Assembly: GCA_018242525.1 (NCBI GenBank)
Contig: JAFEBS010000008.1
Location: forward strand, 350,065 to 414,064
Length of the DNA stretch: 64,000 nucleotides
Direction of reading: 5' to 3'
DNA from: Planctomycetota bacterium
GTDB lineage: Bacteria > Planctomycetota > Planctomycetia > Planctomycetales > Planctomycetaceae
Below, one piece after another: positions 28,062 to 37,754 of the stretch (position 1 is the stretch's first letter; every line of letters starts with the position of its first letter). The notes under the pieces were generated by a model. That model did no database searches and was not told the origin of the DNA. It worked only from the letters and a program-made list of their open reading frames with translations. Both the position numbers and the translations under genes were made by a program.

Positions 28062-29648
28062 CTATTTGCCGGGAACATCCCCCTGCATCCATTGTCCGTC
28101 AATCAGTCGCCAGATTGAGCTGTTGGGCGACTGATCCGAGAGGGCGGCAGGCAAACGGTGCGGGCGGACAGCGTCGTAGCACTGGAGCATTGCGAACCGT
28201 TTCAATGACGCAGGAATGCCGACGGCAGTAAAGCCCGGATGACCCGTCGCGGGGAACGGGCCCCCGTGATTCATGGCGGCCACCACCGCGACTCCGGTGG
28301 GCATCTTGTCATTCAACAAGCGTCCGACTTTCTGTCGCAGAATCGGAACGATCATGTCGTACAGTGCGTCATCCGATCCATTGGTGGCCGAGTACAGGCA
28401 GCCTGTCAGATTCCCTTCCAGGGCCTGCGTCACTGCCACAAACTCGGCGTCACTGTCGACCACGACAATCAAGGACGCGTTCCCGAACGCTTCCGTCTGC
28501 AGCGCCGCTGACGACGCGATGAATTTGGCTCCGGTAACTCGCAGCAATGTATTCTGGCAGCAAAATCCTGCCCCGCCACCACTGGCTCCGCCGGTGACGA
28601 CGGTGGCACCGTGAGACACCAGCGTTTGAATTCCAGATTCCAGGTGTGTCTGCACGCTGGAACCCAGCAAAGTCCCCACGGGAGCGGCACTGAATCGCTC
28701 GGCCACCTGCCGAATCCAGTCTTCGGACTCGGTTCCCGACTTCAGGATCACCAGGCCGGGATTCGTGCAGAATTGCCCGACGCCCATCAGGCAACTGCTG
28801 GCAAACTGTTCCGCCAGGGCACTGCCCTTTTCGCGGATCGCCCCGGGCAGGAAATAAATCGGATTGATGCTGGAAAGTTCCAGGTAGATCGGCTTGCCAA
28901 CCCGATCAGCCGCTTCCTTCAATTGGCTCCCTGCGGATCGGGAACCGGTATATCCCGACGCCCCGATCGCAGGATGCGAGACCAGTCGCTTTCCGTCGTC
29001 GTGACTGGTGCGATAAATCAGTTGAATGAACCCGGCGGGCATGCCGGTTTCATTCGCGGCCAATTGAGCTTCTTCAGCGAGCAATCGAGTCGTGGACGGG
29101 TGCGACGAGTGCCCCTTGGCAATCACCGGGTTTCCCGCCGCCACGGCCGCGGCGAAGTCTCCACCAGCCGCGCTGTTGAAGGCGAACGGAAAATTATTGG
29201 GACCGAACACAACAACCGGGCCGATGGGGCGCAGCATCGAGCGAATATTGGGGGCCGTGTCGATCGTGGGGACGGACCAGGAACCATCGCGTGCCGCCTG
29301 TGCTGCCTGGCGCAGTTGATTCGACGTCCGCGGCAGTTCTGCATCTTTCAGACGCGGTTGAACAGGCAACGCCGTTTCCAGATTGGCAATCTCGACCAGT
29401 TCCGCCGCCCGGGCGTCAATCCGATCCGCGAACTTTTCCAGAAACGCTGCGAACCGGTCACCACTCCAGTCCCGGACGATGGCCGCGGCACGTGATGCGG
29501 CGTCAATCGCACGCACGACTTCCGCCCAGGGGCTAATGGGATAACGCCCGGGAAGCGGTTCCCGGGTGCGGGGATTGACAGCCTGAAACGTCGATGTACC
29601 TGCAGAAATCGTCCACTGACCATCGATCAACACCGGCTGCACAGTCAT
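28062..29648 (-). CDS. NADP-type aldehyde dehydrogenase, alpha-ketoglutaric semialdehyde dehydrogenase-like
   Basis: The protein has 528 residues of the aldehyde dehydrogenase superfamily. The catalytic Cys lies in MGVGQFCTNPGLV near residue 289 and the general base Glu in YLELSSINP near 255. The NAD(P)-binding VVFGPNNFPFAF is also present. The sequence pattern (ELSSINP, GQFCTNPG and a C-terminal NHGGPFPATGH) is that of 2,5-dioxovalerate (alpha-ketoglutaric semialdehyde) dehydrogenases, which end oxidative pentose and uronate pathways. No other pathway gene is adjacent. AAGGGA lies upstream of the ATG at 29648. Confidence 0.88.
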   Translation of the reverse strand: MTVQPVLIDGQWTISAGTSTFQAVNPRTREPLPGRYPISPWAEVVRAIDAASRAAAIVRDWSGDRFAAFLEKFADRIDARAAELVEIANLETALPVQPRLKDAELPRTSNQLRQAAQAARDGSWSVPTIDTAPNIRSMLRPIGPVVVFGPNNFPFAFNSAAGGDFAAAVAAGNPVIAKGHSSHPSTTRLLAEEAQLAANETGMPAGFIQLIYRTSHDDGKRLVSHPAIGASGYTGSRSAGSQLKEAADRVGKPIYLELSSINPIYFLPGAIREKGSALAEQFASSCLMGVGQFCTNPGLVILKSGTESEDWIRQVAERFSAAPVGTLLGSSVQTHLESGIQTLVSHGATVVTGGASGGGAGFCCQNTLLRVTGAKFIASSAALQTEAFGNASLIVVVDSDAEFVAVTQALEGNLTGCLYSATNGSDDALYDMIVPILRQKVGRLLNDKMPTGVAVVAAMNHGGPFPATGHPGFTAVGIPASLKRFAMLQCYDAVRPHRLPAALSDQSPNSSIWRLIDGQWMQGDVPGK

Positions 29649-29844
29649 CGTTTGTCCCTTCACCGAAGCACTCTCTGGATGGAAACCGTCGTCCCGGCAT
29701 GGACCGGGTGGAATCCACCCAAATAATACTCCGGCAGAAGGCCGAACTCCATTCCGGGGGCAGGACGGCTCCCGCTCCGGTCACAAGCGCAGTTAGTCTG
29801 TAGCGTGCCACTTGTGGTCAATCCCTCGTATCAGCAGGGTGCCA

Positions 29845-31353
29845 TTACATGTGTCCGAAGCCATTGTCGTTTCTGGTATGCAGTCCCGAACTGCTCGAAG
29901 CCCCATGTGCCAAATCCCGTCGGCGGTGCGCTCGCAGCCTTGGCGCTGCCAGGAGTGCTGAGATCGAGTCGGAAAAGAACATTCCACGCGGAGTCGGTCG
30001 GATCATGGATCCAGAATGTTCCAGCAAACCTTCGTTCAGGCAGGCGGAAAACTCCTCCAGGAAATCGTCGGTTGGTTCGGATCCAAACAGGTCTTGATAA
30101 CGGGCCACATCGATCGTCAATGCGGAGAGACGGCGTGTCAGGTAGAACGCCTTCAGATCGTCCTGGTCGTAACGAAACACCCGGTCCGGAACCAGCGCCG
30201 CGGAATCCACTGCGGCAATGTAATCGACGGAGGCATCGGGATTGATCGTCTTCCAGGAGGAGGTGAAGGTCTCGTTACCAGCACACGAAATCGCCGCTGG
30301 GCCCAGTCCCAGCATCTCGTACTGGTCGGGTTGGAAACTGCTTTCCTCATACTGAAATCGCGCTGGCTGCCCGCAGAAGTTGTTACGTTCAAAATTGGTC
30401 AGGGACGTCTGGACGAAGCCTTCGTCCAACAATTGCTCCCTTAACGACAACCAGTTTTCGACGGATTCTGCCTGCCGGGGCTGGGCCGCGAGGACTTCGG
30501 GGCTCTGCGACCAGGCTGTCTTCAACCCACGGAATGCGACCAGGTGATAGAGTCCAAGGTGGTCGAGTCCAAGGTCGCAGGCCTGCTGGACGTCAGACCT
30601 CATTTCCGCCAATGACTGATTGGGAAGGTTGAACAGCAAATCGCCAGACGCAGTCATGCCGCGACGATGAGCCTCCCGCACGACCTCGGCAAAGACCAGT
30701 CCGGTCCCATATCCCAGGCGACCCATCGATCTCAGACGCTGTTCGTCAAACGATTGGATGCCCATGCTGATACGACGATGCCGGGGTGCCAGTTCTTCGT
30801 CAAGGATGTCCAGCAACAGCGGATGACGCCGAATGAAGTATCCCGGGACTCCCTCCAGCGTGACTTCGGCCTGGGACAGGTCAAAGGAACTGTGCAGCGT
30901 CCGGCAGAGGGTTCGAAACGACTCTGCAGGAGTCAAGTTGGCGGTCCCGCCACCAAAGTAGAGACCAGCGATTTGTCGTCCGTTCAGGTCCGGTTGAGCC
31001 TCCATGCGTTGATCCAGTTCACGGACAATGCGAGTGGCGACGGCAGCCGCCTTGACCGAGCTGAACTGTTCGTGCGGAAACGTGCAGAACCCACAACCGC
31101 GAACAGTCGGATTGCAGAAGGGGTGCGGCAACACTCCCACCAGTAGTTTCCGTCCAGCAATCGAGTCCACCGGGAATGCGCGAAAGCCGCGTTGGACGTC
31201 ATCGGGTTGGGCGGGTGACATGGCGGCGGCCAATGGAAAGCTGTGTAACAGCCGGTGCCGCTGTGGCTTTTCCATCCTGCGGCGCAGGATGTCCTGCATC
31301 GCGCTCGGGGCGGTTCCGTGAGCAACTGTTGATGGAACGGAATGCGGCAACAT
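29845..31353 (-). CDS. HemN-like radical SAM protein
   Basis: The protein has about 502 residues. The iron-sulfur cluster motif is PFCNPTVRGCGFCTFPHE near residues 78-95, with C-x6-C-x2-C spacing and not the common C-x3-C-x2-C. It is followed by LYFGGGTANLTP (the GGGTP-like loop), RISMGIQSFDEQRL and a HemN-type C-terminal region. The order of motifs fits the coproporphyrinogen-oxidase-like radical SAM group, but the spacing and divergent C terminus argue against a housekeeping HemN. GGAG precedes the ATG at 31353. It is divergent from the sigma-54 activator gene 208 bases away, so that activator may control it. Confidence 0.78.
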   Translation of the reverse strand: MLPHSVPSTVAHGTAPSAMQDILRRRMEKPQRHRLLHSFPLAAAMSPAQPDDVQRGFRAFPVDSIAGRKLLVGVLPHPFCNPTVRGCGFCTFPHEQFSSVKAAAVATRIVRELDQRMEAQPDLNGRQIAGLYFGGGTANLTPAESFRTLCRTLHSSFDLSQAEVTLEGVPGYFIRRHPLLLDILDEELAPRHRRISMGIQSFDEQRLRSMGRLGYGTGLVFAEVVREAHRRGMTASGDLLFNLPNQSLAEMRSDVQQACDLGLDHLGLYHLVAFRGLKTAWSQSPEVLAAQPRQAESVENWLSLREQLLDEGFVQTSLTNFERNNFCGQPARFQYEESSFQPDQYEMLGLGPAAISCAGNETFTSSWKTINPDASVDYIAAVDSAALVPDRVFRYDQDDLKAFYLTRRLSALTIDVARYQDLFGSEPTDDFLEEFSACLNEGLLEHSGSMIRPTPRGMFFSDSISALLAAPRLRAHRRRDLAHGASSSSGLHTRNDNGFGHM

Positions 31354-31561
31354 GTTCTGCGACTCCGAAAAGTGTGGGATTGATGAGACGCAGCCATCCA
31401 TTAGCGAATTCAGGACCAATCATCGTTGTTAATCGCAAAGTATTTTATTGCAACGCATTACGAAATGCAGGCGGCTATACCTCTTGCAATTGCGTGATAC
31501 TAAAACGACAATTCATGTCTGCCAACCTACGTAAAATGTCTGTTCAGCAGAGGCTTGCCGG
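31354..31561. promoter_or_regulatory. AT-richer divergent promoter region
   Basis: The 208 bases between the radical SAM gene (minus) and the sigma-54 activator gene (plus) are clearly richer in A and T than the flanks, especially near 31420-31520. Both promoters should lie here. A perfect -24/-12 sigma-54 site with the right spacing was not found. Confidence 0.5.
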
Positions 31562-33163
31562 ATGTCGCTCTTTGAAGCTCGCGATCTCGAGGCGGCGGAA
31601 GCACTCGCCGGCATCGGCTATTGCAATCCATTCCTGCCCGAACGAGTGACTCTGGAGCGGCGGGCGCTGGGGACGGAGTTTTTGCCGAGTCACGCGATCG
31701 TGCATTGGCAACCGTCGGCAACGGACGAGAGCTATCCGAACTTCCCGCGGTTGCGGGATCGGGCCGAACAGATTGCTGATGCAGCACGCCAGCAACTCCT
31801 TTCAGATGTTGACCATCCCGAGCGTGAGTTGCGGATGTACGAGGACATTGTCCTGTATTTGCTGTATGCACGACACCTGCCCGCGCTGAACGAGTGCTTG
31901 TTGCCCGCCCACGGACTGGGACGCAAGGCGGCGGTGCGACGAGCATGGCAACATTTTGCAGGCGACTTCAATCACTACATGAGTCTTCCCGGCGGCAGAC
32001 TCCCGTCGCAGCATGATTCCGGACACGCATTCGCAGTCCTGGTGCAAATCCATCGGGCGTTTCTGAGCATTTACGAGTACATCATCGGTGGCTCAATGCC
32101 CATTGCCCGATTGCGGGCGTCGGTCTGGCAATCGATCTTTTCGCACGATATGCGACGTTACTCGCGAGTCCTATACCGCTGCCTGGGCGACGTTCCTACC
32201 TTGATCCTGGGTCCTTCCGGTTCGGGGAAAGAACTGGTCGCGCGGGCCATTGGTCATTCGAGGTACGTGCGATTTGATGTCGCCACCGAAAGCTTTGCGG
32301 AAGATGAATTCGATGATTTTCACCCGTTGAACCTGTCCGCACTCGCACCGACGCTGATCGAATCGGAACTGTTTGGCCATCGTCGCGGCGCGTACTCGGG
32401 TGCTGCTGGCGATCGATCCGGGTGGCTGGAATCGTGTGGCCCGGCCGGAACGGTTTTCCTGGATGAAATCGGCGATCTGGAAGGGGGGATCCAGGTCAAG
32501 TTGTTGCGTGTGCTGCAATCCCGGGTGTTCCAGCGAGTTGGCGAAACGACGGATCGCACCTTTCTGGGAAAGATTGTCGCTGCCACGAACCGCGATCTGG
32601 CCAGCGACATCGCACAGCGGCGGTTTCGCGAAGATCTCTATTTCCGACTTTGCGCGGACATCGTCCAAACACCGACGCTGCGGGAGCAGTTGTCGGATTC
32701 GTCCGCTGACCTGTTGACTCTGGTCGCTTTTCTCACTCAGCGAATCATCCCGGGCGCCCCTTCCGAAGCAGCATCGCTGGCAGATGAAGTGGTCGCCTGG
32801 ATCAATACTCATGTCGGTGACGATTACCTGTGGCCGGGCAACATTCGTGAACTCGAACAATGTGTCCGCAATATCATGATTCGCGGATCCTACGAACCAT
32901 CACGCCGTTCGAGTCCATCTGCCGAACTGAGTGGTCGCCAGCGATTGGCGTCACTGGTGGCTGGCGGAGTGCTCAACCTGGATGACTTGATTCGCCACTA
33001 CACATCAATGGCGTTTGCGATGGAAGGAAGCTACGTCAGCGCCGCGGACCGACTCAAAATCGACTGGCGTACGGTTCGACAGAAGATGGATACAAATCTT
33101 GTGGCGGAGTATCGACAGGAATCGAAAACAGATGGATTTGGGAAAGCCCGCCTTGAGGACTGA
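31562..33163 (+). CDS. Sigma-54-dependent transcriptional activator
   Basis: The protein has 533 residues. Residues 1-200 form an N-terminal domain I do not recognise; it lacks receiver or GAF signatures. The AAA+ domain has Walker A GPSGSGKE near 216-223, a sigma-54 contact loop reading GAYSGA (usually GAFTGA) near 279, Walker B VFLDEIGDLEGG near 299, and the arginine-finger region FREDLYFRL. A C-terminal helix-turn-helix-like segment (SYVSAADRLKIDWRTVRQK) resembles the Fis type. AGAGG precedes the ATG. It is divergent from the radical SAM gene, its most likely target. Confidence 0.88.
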   Translation: MSLFEARDLEAAEALAGIGYCNPFLPERVTLERRALGTEFLPSHAIVHWQPSATDESYPNFPRLRDRAEQIADAARQQLLSDVDHPERELRMYEDIVLYLLYARHLPALNECLLPAHGLGRKAAVRRAWQHFAGDFNHYMSLPGGRLPSQHDSGHAFAVLVQIHRAFLSIYEYIIGGSMPIARLRASVWQSIFSHDMRRYSRVLYRCLGDVPTLILGPSGSGKELVARAIGHSRYVRFDVATESFAEDEFDDFHPLNLSALAPTLIESELFGHRRGAYSGAAGDRSGWLESCGPAGTVFLDEIGDLEGGIQVKLLRVLQSRVFQRVGETTDRTFLGKIVAATNRDLASDIAQRRFREDLYFRLCADIVQTPTLREQLSDSSADLLTLVAFLTQRIIPGAPSEAASLADEVVAWINTHVGDDYLWPGNIRELEQCVRNIMIRGSYEPSRRSSPSAELSGRQRLASLVAGGVLNLDDLIRHYTSMAFAMEGSYVSAADRLKIDWRTVRQKMDTNLVAEYRQESKTDGFGKARLED

Positions 33164-33330
33164 CACCCGAACGGCCCGGGAATAGACGTCGACCGTCTGG
33201 CTCCAAGTTGCGTGGCAACGAACTTCTGGCGAAGAATGGCAACCACCGCGAATGCGTCGTAGAATCAGCAGCTTGGCTTCCTGAAATTCGACACAGGGTC
33301 ATGCGATTGAAACTGCCTGCGGAGATGAAA

Positions 33331-34692
33331 ATGATTTCGCGCCTCGTCATTCTGCTTGCTTCCGGGTTGGTGGCAATCGGGACCGCAGATGCATTGGCTC
33401 AGCCTGCACAAGACCGGCATGTGGTTGTGATCTGCATTGATGGCCTGCCAGCGTATCTGTTCGATGATCCCCAGGCGTGCATGCCTACGATTCGCGAACT
33501 GGCGGCCGGGGGAGCGCGGGCTACAGGGATGACCGTCTCCAATCCGTCCGTGACGTGGCCCAATCACACTTCCATGACGACGGGAGTTCGGCCAGAGAAG
33601 CACGGAGTGTTGTTTAACGGTGTGCTGGAACGCCCGGGGCCGGGGTTGCCCGTGAAGGTGAATCCACGCAGGGACAAGGCCGACCTGATGCATGCGGTGA
33701 CGATTTATGATGTTCTGCATCAATCTGGCTTGAAGACATCGGCGATCAATTGGCCGTGTACACGCAATTCGACCAGCCTGCTGCACAACTTCCCGGATGT
33801 TCCCGAATCACTGGATCACACGACACCGGAACTGATCAATGAGTTGAAGCAGGCTGGTGTGCTGACGGAAAGCGATGTTCAGGCGTTTCCCAAGCTGGGT
33901 GTGATTGCCCGCGACCGAATTTGGACACAGGCGGTTTGTCACTGCATTCGTCAGCACAAGCCGCATCTGGTCTTGTTTCATCCACTGAATGTCGACTCGG
34001 TTCATCACAAATACGGCCCCAAAACCCCCGCCGGGTATACGGCGGTCGCGCTCGCGGACACACTGGTGCGCGAGGTTGTCAATGCCGTCAACGACGCTGG
34101 AATTCGCGATCAAACCACCTTTCTGATCGTTTCTGATCATGGATTCATGGGGATTCCGAAGACGCTGAATCCAAACGTCCTGCTCCGTCAGGCGGGGTTG
34201 CTGAAGACGGAAGGGACTCAGGTTTCCACGGCCCGGGCGCATCTGATCCCCGAAGGTGGGATCGGCATGCTCTATCTGACGGTACCCGGCGAGCGCGAAG
34301 CAGACCGGAAAAAAGTCCAGGAACTGTTTCATGATCGCGAGGGGATCGCCGCCATTCTGACGCCTGACGAATTCTCCAATTACGGCCTGCCGCATCCCGA
34401 TGAGTATCCCCAGATGGCCGACCTGATCCTGGTGGCCAAAGACGGATATGGAATCGCAGCGACGGCAACGGGGGATGACTACGTGGTGAAGAGCGAGTCA
34501 ACGACCGGGACACATGGATTTCTCTCCACAAACCCTTTGATGAATGCGACGTTTATTGCCTCGGGTTCCGGGATTCGACCGGGAGTCACCATTGACGTGA
34601 TCGAGAACATCGACGTCTCGCCAACCATTGCGAAACTGCTGGGTGTCGAGTTCAAGGCCGACGGGAAAGTGGCGACGCAGATCTTGAAATGA
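33331..34692 (+). CDS. Exported alkaline-phosphatase-superfamily phosphodiesterase/pyrophosphatase
   Basis: The protein has 453 residues with a signal peptide (ISRLVILLASGLVAIGTADALA). It has the layout of type I phosphodiesterase/nucleotide pyrophosphatases: VVVICIDGLPAYL with the first metal Asp, SNPSVTWPNHTSMTTG with the Thr or Ser nucleophile region, and IVSDHGFMG plus a late GTHGF His. These enzymes hydrolyse phosphodiester or pyrophosphate bonds with two zinc ions in the periplasm. GGAG at 33321 sits six bases before the ATG at 33331; starts at 33301 or 33325 are less well placed. It is convergent with tsaE. Confidence 0.82.
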   Translation: MISRLVILLASGLVAIGTADALAQPAQDRHVVVICIDGLPAYLFDDPQACMPTIRELAAGGARATGMTVSNPSVTWPNHTSMTTGVRPEKHGVLFNGVLERPGPGLPVKVNPRRDKADLMHAVTIYDVLHQSGLKTSAINWPCTRNSTSLLHNFPDVPESLDHTTPELINELKQAGVLTESDVQAFPKLGVIARDRIWTQAVCHCIRQHKPHLVLFHPLNVDSVHHKYGPKTPAGYTAVALADTLVREVVNAVNDAGIRDQTTFLIVSDHGFMGIPKTLNPNVLLRQAGLLKTEGTQVSTARAHLIPEGGIGMLYLTVPGEREADRKKVQELFHDREGIAAILTPDEFSNYGLPHPDEYPQMADLILVAKDGYGIAATATGDDYVVKSESTTGTHGFLSTNPLMNATFIASGSGIRPGVTIDVIENIDVSPTIAKLLGVEFKADGKVATQILK

Positions 34693-34811
34693 TCGGCAAT
34701 GAATTGTGACAATGAGTCACACCCGTTGGATTTGGTCGACTTCGCTCAGATCACTGCCGCACGATGGGCAAATGACAACGTCAACGCCCGGATCGGCGGC
34801 GACACCTCAAG

Positions 34812-35315
34812 TCAGCGGTCCATTGCCAGGACTCCTGCCAACTCGGCGAGAATTGTCCCCGCGGTTCTGCCTGTCGCGGCAATTACAAATTCGCGGGCAG
34901 TCGGACTCAGGATCCGAATGTCGATGCGCAGAGTGTCACGAGGCAGCAGGTGGAAGACTCGGTCGGCCCATTCAATCAGTGCGATTCCGTCGGGGGCCAG
35001 CAACTCATCCAGCCCCAGGTCCAGGAATTCGTCCGGGTCACGCAAACGGTAGGTGTCACAGTGTCGCAGGGGAATTCGGCCAGGGTATTCCTGGACCAGG
35101 GTAAACGTCGGGCTGTTGACCATGTCCTGCGCGACTTCCAAGCCTGCGGCAATCGCCTGGACGAGGCGCGTTTTGCCGGCCCCCAAGTCACCCACGAGCG
35201 CGATCACAGTTCCCGGCCGCACAACGGCGGCCAGCTTCAGTCCCAGGCGATTTGTTGCTTCTTCTGAATCTGTCAGCACTTGCAGCTTTGGCTTAGCATT
35301 GTCAGACACGGTCAT
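34812..35315 (-). CDS. tsaE: tRNA threonylcarbamoyladenosine biosynthesis ATPase TsaE
   Basis: The 167-residue P-loop protein has Walker A VGDLGAGKTRLVQAI at residues 41-55. The family motifs VNSPTFTLVQEYPG, HCDTYRLRDPDEFLDLGLDE and ALIEWADR are intact. TsaE works with TsaB, TsaC and TsaD to make t6A37 on tRNAs reading ANN codons; none of the partners is in this window. The start at 35315 gives a normal N terminus; the upstream open frame to 35387 is not family-like. Confidence 0.92.
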   Translation of the reverse strand: MTVSDNAKPKLQVLTDSEEATNRLGLKLAAVVRPGTVIALVGDLGAGKTRLVQAIAAGLEVAQDMVNSPTFTLVQEYPGRIPLRHCDTYRLRDPDEFLDLGLDELLAPDGIALIEWADRVFHLLPRDTLRIDIRILSPTAREFVIAATGRTAGTILAELAGVLAMDR

Positions 35316-35811
35316 GCCCGTCCACTTCCAGGAATTGAGACCACCATCGGGGAATGTTCCCATACAAGATCTTCTCACGACGATCACTGTATCTTGTGGT
35401 CAATCCGAACCAAAAGCTCAAAATAGGCCGTTTGCTTTACATCCCGTTGGGGCGTCAGTAGAGTCCCCCCGGCTTTGCGAGACCCAGCGACCCGGCAGGA
35501 TGACTTGCGTCGCTGGAACATCAAATGACGAACGGCGTGATGATCATAGATCATCGCGGTACTCACCTGAAGGATCGGGTGGAGGGAACAGAATGGATTC
35601 TGGATGGCAGCCCAACTTCGTATTCAAGTTTCTCGCAGCTCCTGGTCACTCTCAAGACCGTTCACTCGTCCGATTTTTTGGCGAGTTGCTCTGTAGGGAT
35701 GGTTCCCATCACGTCGCTTAAACAGGGGGGCGCGTTGCGCCCGGGCGATCACGACGGGATTTTGCGTCTGCGTCTGCGCACAGGGATGTGCCATGATTCG
35801 AAAGGAATAGA
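35316..35811. other. Intergenic region
   Basis: About 500 bases separate tsaE (minus) from the glutaminase-like gene (plus). Short open frames exist on both strands, but none has a convincing start signal or recognisable protein. I see nothing else in it; it should hold two divergent promoters. Confidence 0.35.
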
Positions 35812-36576
35812 ATGCAGAAGAAACCAATCATTGGCGTCAATGGGGATTTTCGGCCAGGTCGCAAAGACTCGGTTGCGCTGAGCTGGTACAACTCAGGCTA
35901 CTACGACTCACTAACGGCCGCGGGCGGGATTCCGTTCCTGCTGCCTCCGTATTCCTCCGATGATGATCTGAAACAGGCTCTGCGCAACCTGGATGGTTTG
36001 CTGCTGGCCGGATGCACCATGGACCTGGATCCATCGCGTCTGGGATTGGAACCTCATCCCCACACGCGGCCGATGCCACAACGCCGCGAAGATTTCGACC
36101 GTCGGCTGGCACGCATGGCCGTGGAAATGCGTCTGCCAATCCTGGCGATTGGCTCGGGCATGCAGACCGTCAACGTCATCTGTGGCGGAACACTGTTCCA
36201 GCACGTTCCTGAAGATGTGCAAAAGGCACTTCATCACCGCGATCCCGTGGAACGCCACAATCGTCACATCATCAACATTGTCGAAGGAACCCGTTGCTGG
36301 GACATCTACGGTCCGGGCGAAATTCGCGTCAACAGCGATCACCACATGGGGATCAACCAACTGGCACCGCTCTTCCGAGCCTCGGCTCATGCCTCAGACG
36401 GCGTGATTGAATGCTACGAATCCACCGAAGAGAACTGGTACTGCGTGGGAGTCCAGTGGCATCCCGAAGACGATACCGCATCGGCTCTGGACATGCAGAT
36501 CTTCCAGGACTTCATGGTCGCCTGCGGAAGTTCCACCCCGCAGATCATTCAGTTCCCCAACCGCGCAGCGGCGTAG
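35812..36576 (+). CDS. Peptidase C26-like (class I glutamine amidotransferase fold) protein, catalytic Cys missing
   Basis: This 254-residue protein aligns along its length with gamma-glutamyl-GABA hydrolases (PuuD, peptidase C26): LDGLLLAGCTMDLDP, LPILAIGSGMQTVNVICGGT and GVQWHPED. In active members the nucleophile elbow reads GICRGMQ; here the matching positions read AIGSGMQ, so the catalytic Cys is replaced by Gly. The His-x-Glu pair of the triad is replaced by HPED, with the Glu kept. It is therefore probably not a classical hydrolase, although a neighbouring Ser might act. AAAGGA lies upstream of the ATG. Confidence 0.82.
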   Translation: MQKKPIIGVNGDFRPGRKDSVALSWYNSGYYDSLTAAGGIPFLLPPYSSDDDLKQALRNLDGLLLAGCTMDLDPSRLGLEPHPHTRPMPQRREDFDRRLARMAVEMRLPILAIGSGMQTVNVICGGTLFQHVPEDVQKALHHRDPVERHNRHIINIVEGTRCWDIYGPGEIRVNSDHHMGINQLAPLFRASAHASDGVIECYESTEENWYCVGVQWHPEDDTASALDMQIFQDFMVACGSSTPQIIQFPNRAAA

Positions 36577-36619
36577 CGGGTGAATTGGACACGTCGAATC
36601 GACTGGCCAACCAGGGTCG

Positions 36620-36649
36620 CCGGGGCTGAGCGTCATCGCAAAGCCCCGG
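36620..36649. terminator. Possible bidirectional hairpin
   Basis: CCGGGGCT (36620-36627) pairs with AGCCCCGG (36642-36649) between the convergent glutaminase-like and amidohydrolase genes. There is no T-run, so its function as a terminator is uncertain. Confidence 0.3.
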
Positions 36650-36679
36650 TCCCCGGCCACTTGGCGCTTCCATGAAGAT

Positions 36680-37627
36680 CTATTGGTAGAAGAAAACCTT
36701 CTCGGCGGTCTTGCGCAGCAGCCACTGTCGATCTTCGGCGCTGGCGAAATCCAGCTTGTCGCGGACCAGGCTGATCGACGCTTTGTAGTTGTTGACCCCC
36801 TGGATCTGATACGGTGAATCGCTGGCCCACATCAGTCGCTGCGGACCGAACGCGTCATACAGCTGCTTGATCATCGGGATCAGTTCCAGGTGCGGCGGCT
36901 TCTTGTCACCCAGCGCATAAAATGCAGAAATCTTGACGCTGGTCTGCTTGTGCCGGGCCAGGCGCGTCAGCAGTTTGATGTCAGCATCTCGCATCTGTCC
37001 GTCCACGCCGATCCGGGCGAAGTGGTCAATCACCACGGGAGTGTCCGGGTATCGCTCGCACATCGCATCGACACCCGGCAGTTGCTCGGGGTTGATCAGG
37101 CAACACATGGCCTGGCGAGTCTCACTGCCTGTCTTCCACATGTCCTGCATTCCGGCCGTTTGCAGCCACTTTTCAGGCTGTTCTTTGCGGATGAAGGGAG
37201 TGATTCGGAATCCGGTCACGCCCTGCGGCAGCAGCTTTTTCATGGCCGCTCCAGCATCGGCTTGATGGTCATCGACCATTCCCACGATTCGGAACATCCT
37301 GGGATGTCGGCGAACGGCATCCACCAGGTAGGAATTGTCGAACAGGTGATAGACTGAATGTTGAATCAGCACGACCCGGCCCACCCCTTCCGGGCGGGCG
37401 ATCGCCATCAACTCGTCATCGGTGAAACTGGGGGGCTTCAGATCCTGTTTGGTCTGGCCGCTGACCAGTGGGAACTTGTCGGTTTCGGGCGGCCAGATGT
37501 GCGAATGGGCGTCGATCCAGGGAGTTTCTTCCTGTGCCTGGGCTGTGTTCGACAATACAACCGCTCCGACAACCATGGTTCCTGCCTTCAAAAGGTCCCG
37601 TCGTGTCAAACCCATCGACTCATGCAT
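36680..37627 (-). CDS. Exported amidohydrolase-2 family metal-dependent hydrolase
   Basis: The protein has 315 residues with a twin-arginine signal (LTRRDLLKAGTMVVGAVVL). The TIM-barrel amidohydrolase-2 domain starts with WIDAHSHIWPP, whose His-x-His binds metal. Later it has VVIDHFARIGVDG with a His and LMWASDSPYQ with the final Asp. Relatives include lactone hydrolases and decarboxylases; the substrate is not known. AGGGA lies eight bases before the ATG at 37627. The copy of the palindromic element at 37755-37857 lies just upstream. Confidence 0.82.
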   Translation of the reverse strand: MHESMGLTRRDLLKAGTMVVGAVVLSNTAQAQEETPWIDAHSHIWPPETDKFPLVSGQTKQDLKPPSFTDDELMAIARPEGVGRVVLIQHSVYHLFDNSYLVDAVRRHPRMFRIVGMVDDHQADAGAAMKKLLPQGVTGFRITPFIRKEQPEKWLQTAGMQDMWKTGSETRQAMCCLINPEQLPGVDAMCERYPDTPVVIDHFARIGVDGQMRDADIKLLTRLARHKQTSVKISAFYALGDKKPPHLELIPMIKQLYDAFGPQRLMWASDSPYQIQGVNNYKASISLVRDKLDFASAEDRQWLLRKTAEKVFFYQ

Positions 37628-37754
37628 GGCGTGTTCCCTGGAAAACCGTCCGAATGAAGGATGCAAATCATACGATTCATCGTATCAATGCCTGGCACGG
37701 TTACCGAGTGTTCCGGGTGTTCGACAGATGAACACTGAAAGAGGGCGAAATCCG

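Noticed and set aside
31470..31500. Possible sigma-54 promoter (GG...TTGCA)
   Set aside because: GG and GC are separated by 11 bases instead of the required 10, and the -24 element is poor.
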